Shown piece by piece: positions 5,846 to 5,966 of a stretch of DNA of 5,966 nt (positions are counted from its first letter, which is position 1; the number at the start of each line of letters is the position of its first letter). The position numbers and the translations under genes were made by a program. A model generated the notes under the pieces. That model saw only the letters and a program-made list of their open reading frames with translations, was not told the origin of the DNA and ran no database searches. The stretch lies in NCBI GenBank assembly GCA_027445725.1, contig DAIAVG010000091.1, positions 1 to 5,966 of the forward strand. Direction: 5' to 3'. Source of the DNA: Acidithiobacillus sp. Its GTDB lineage: Bacteria; Pseudomonadota; Gammaproteobacteria; Acidithiobacillales; Acidithiobacillaceae.

Positions 5846-5849
5846 GGAG
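5846..5849 (+). promoter_or_regulatory. Ribosome binding site of the rightmost lipoprotein gene
   Basis: GGAG lies 6-7 nt before ATG 5856. The in-frame ATG at 5844 has no SD, and the ATG at 5851 is out of frame and stops after two codons. Confidence 0.6.
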
Positions 5850-5855
5850 AATGCT

Positions 5856-5966
5856 ATGACCTTATCCTTACGCCTTGCAGTAGCTTCTTTGGTGCTGGCT
5901 CTTGGGTTGAGTGGCTGCACCGCCAGTTGGGCTCCGCAAGTCAACCCCGTACCGTACTATACTTAT
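5856..5966 (+). CDS. Putative lipoprotein, N-terminal part (runs off window)
   Basis: The first 37 codons of a gene are seen. They encode a lipoprotein signal peptide: a short N-region with Arg6, a hydrophobic core (LAVASLVLALGL), and the lipobox LSGC with Cys21, followed by Thr, so outer-membrane sorting is expected. The visible mature part is rich in Pro and Tyr (WAPQVNPVPYYTY). No domain can be named from so little. A GGAG SD at proper distance supports the start. The gene is divergent from the glycine-zipper lipoprotein gene, with 244 bp between the two starts, so the two could share regulation. The antisense frame over 5744-5944 has no family features and is taken as a shadow. Confidence 0.75.
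   Translation, partial: MTLSLRLAVASLVLALGLSGCTASWAPQVNPVPYYTY

Overview
The window is a stretch of Gram-negative chromosome of moderately high GC. The evidence is an RNase E/G-family RNase G, three proteins with lipoprotein signal peptides of the outer-membrane type (Ala or Thr after the Cys), an RlpA with DPBB and SPOR domains, and an E. coli-type Kch potassium channel. The gene repertoire and protein style resemble acidophilic proteobacteria such as Acidithiobacillus, but that genus is an inference from memory and the sequence does not prove it. I see no tRNA, rRNA, CRISPR array, IS element or phage gene.

Layout. (1) Bases 1-566 (+) are the 3' end of rng (RNase G), with the catalytic Asp pair and the Zn-link. 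(2) Bases 567-2121 look like an eroded cassette. The C-terminal tail of a VOC/glyoxalase-family protein lies directly behind rng. Its stop overlaps (ATGA) the start of an intact YnfM-type MFS exporter at 674-1948. A convergent fragment of a LysR-type regulator follows at 1945-2121 (-). In E. coli, ynfM is the neighbour of the LysR gene ynfL, and this fragment aligns with the YnfL substrate-binding domain, so exporter and regulator were probably once a pair. (3) Bases 2292-3844 (+) are a two-gene unit: a Kch-type K+ channel with TVGYGD filter and RCK domain, translationally coupled by a TTGA overlap to a small membrane protein of the superinfection-immunity (Imm) family. (4) Convergent to these and overlapping by 20 bp is rlpA at 3825-4901 (-), with its own sigma70-like promoter. 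Its active-site Glu and His positions are replaced by Thr and Ser. (5) Bases 5237-5611 (-) encode a glycine-zipper lipoprotein with two CPPGYxC repeats at its C-terminus. Divergent from it, a second lipoprotein gene starts at 5856 (+) and runs off the window.

How the genes fit together. The right half is envelope-related: channel, small inner-membrane protein, septal/peptidoglycan-associated lipoprotein and two further lipoproteins. The left half joins a conserved housekeeping RNase to the remains of an exporter cassette. I see no clear new multi-gene system. The points most worth checking are the apparently active-site-less RlpA, the kch-imm coupling, and the two gene relics flanking the MFS exporter.
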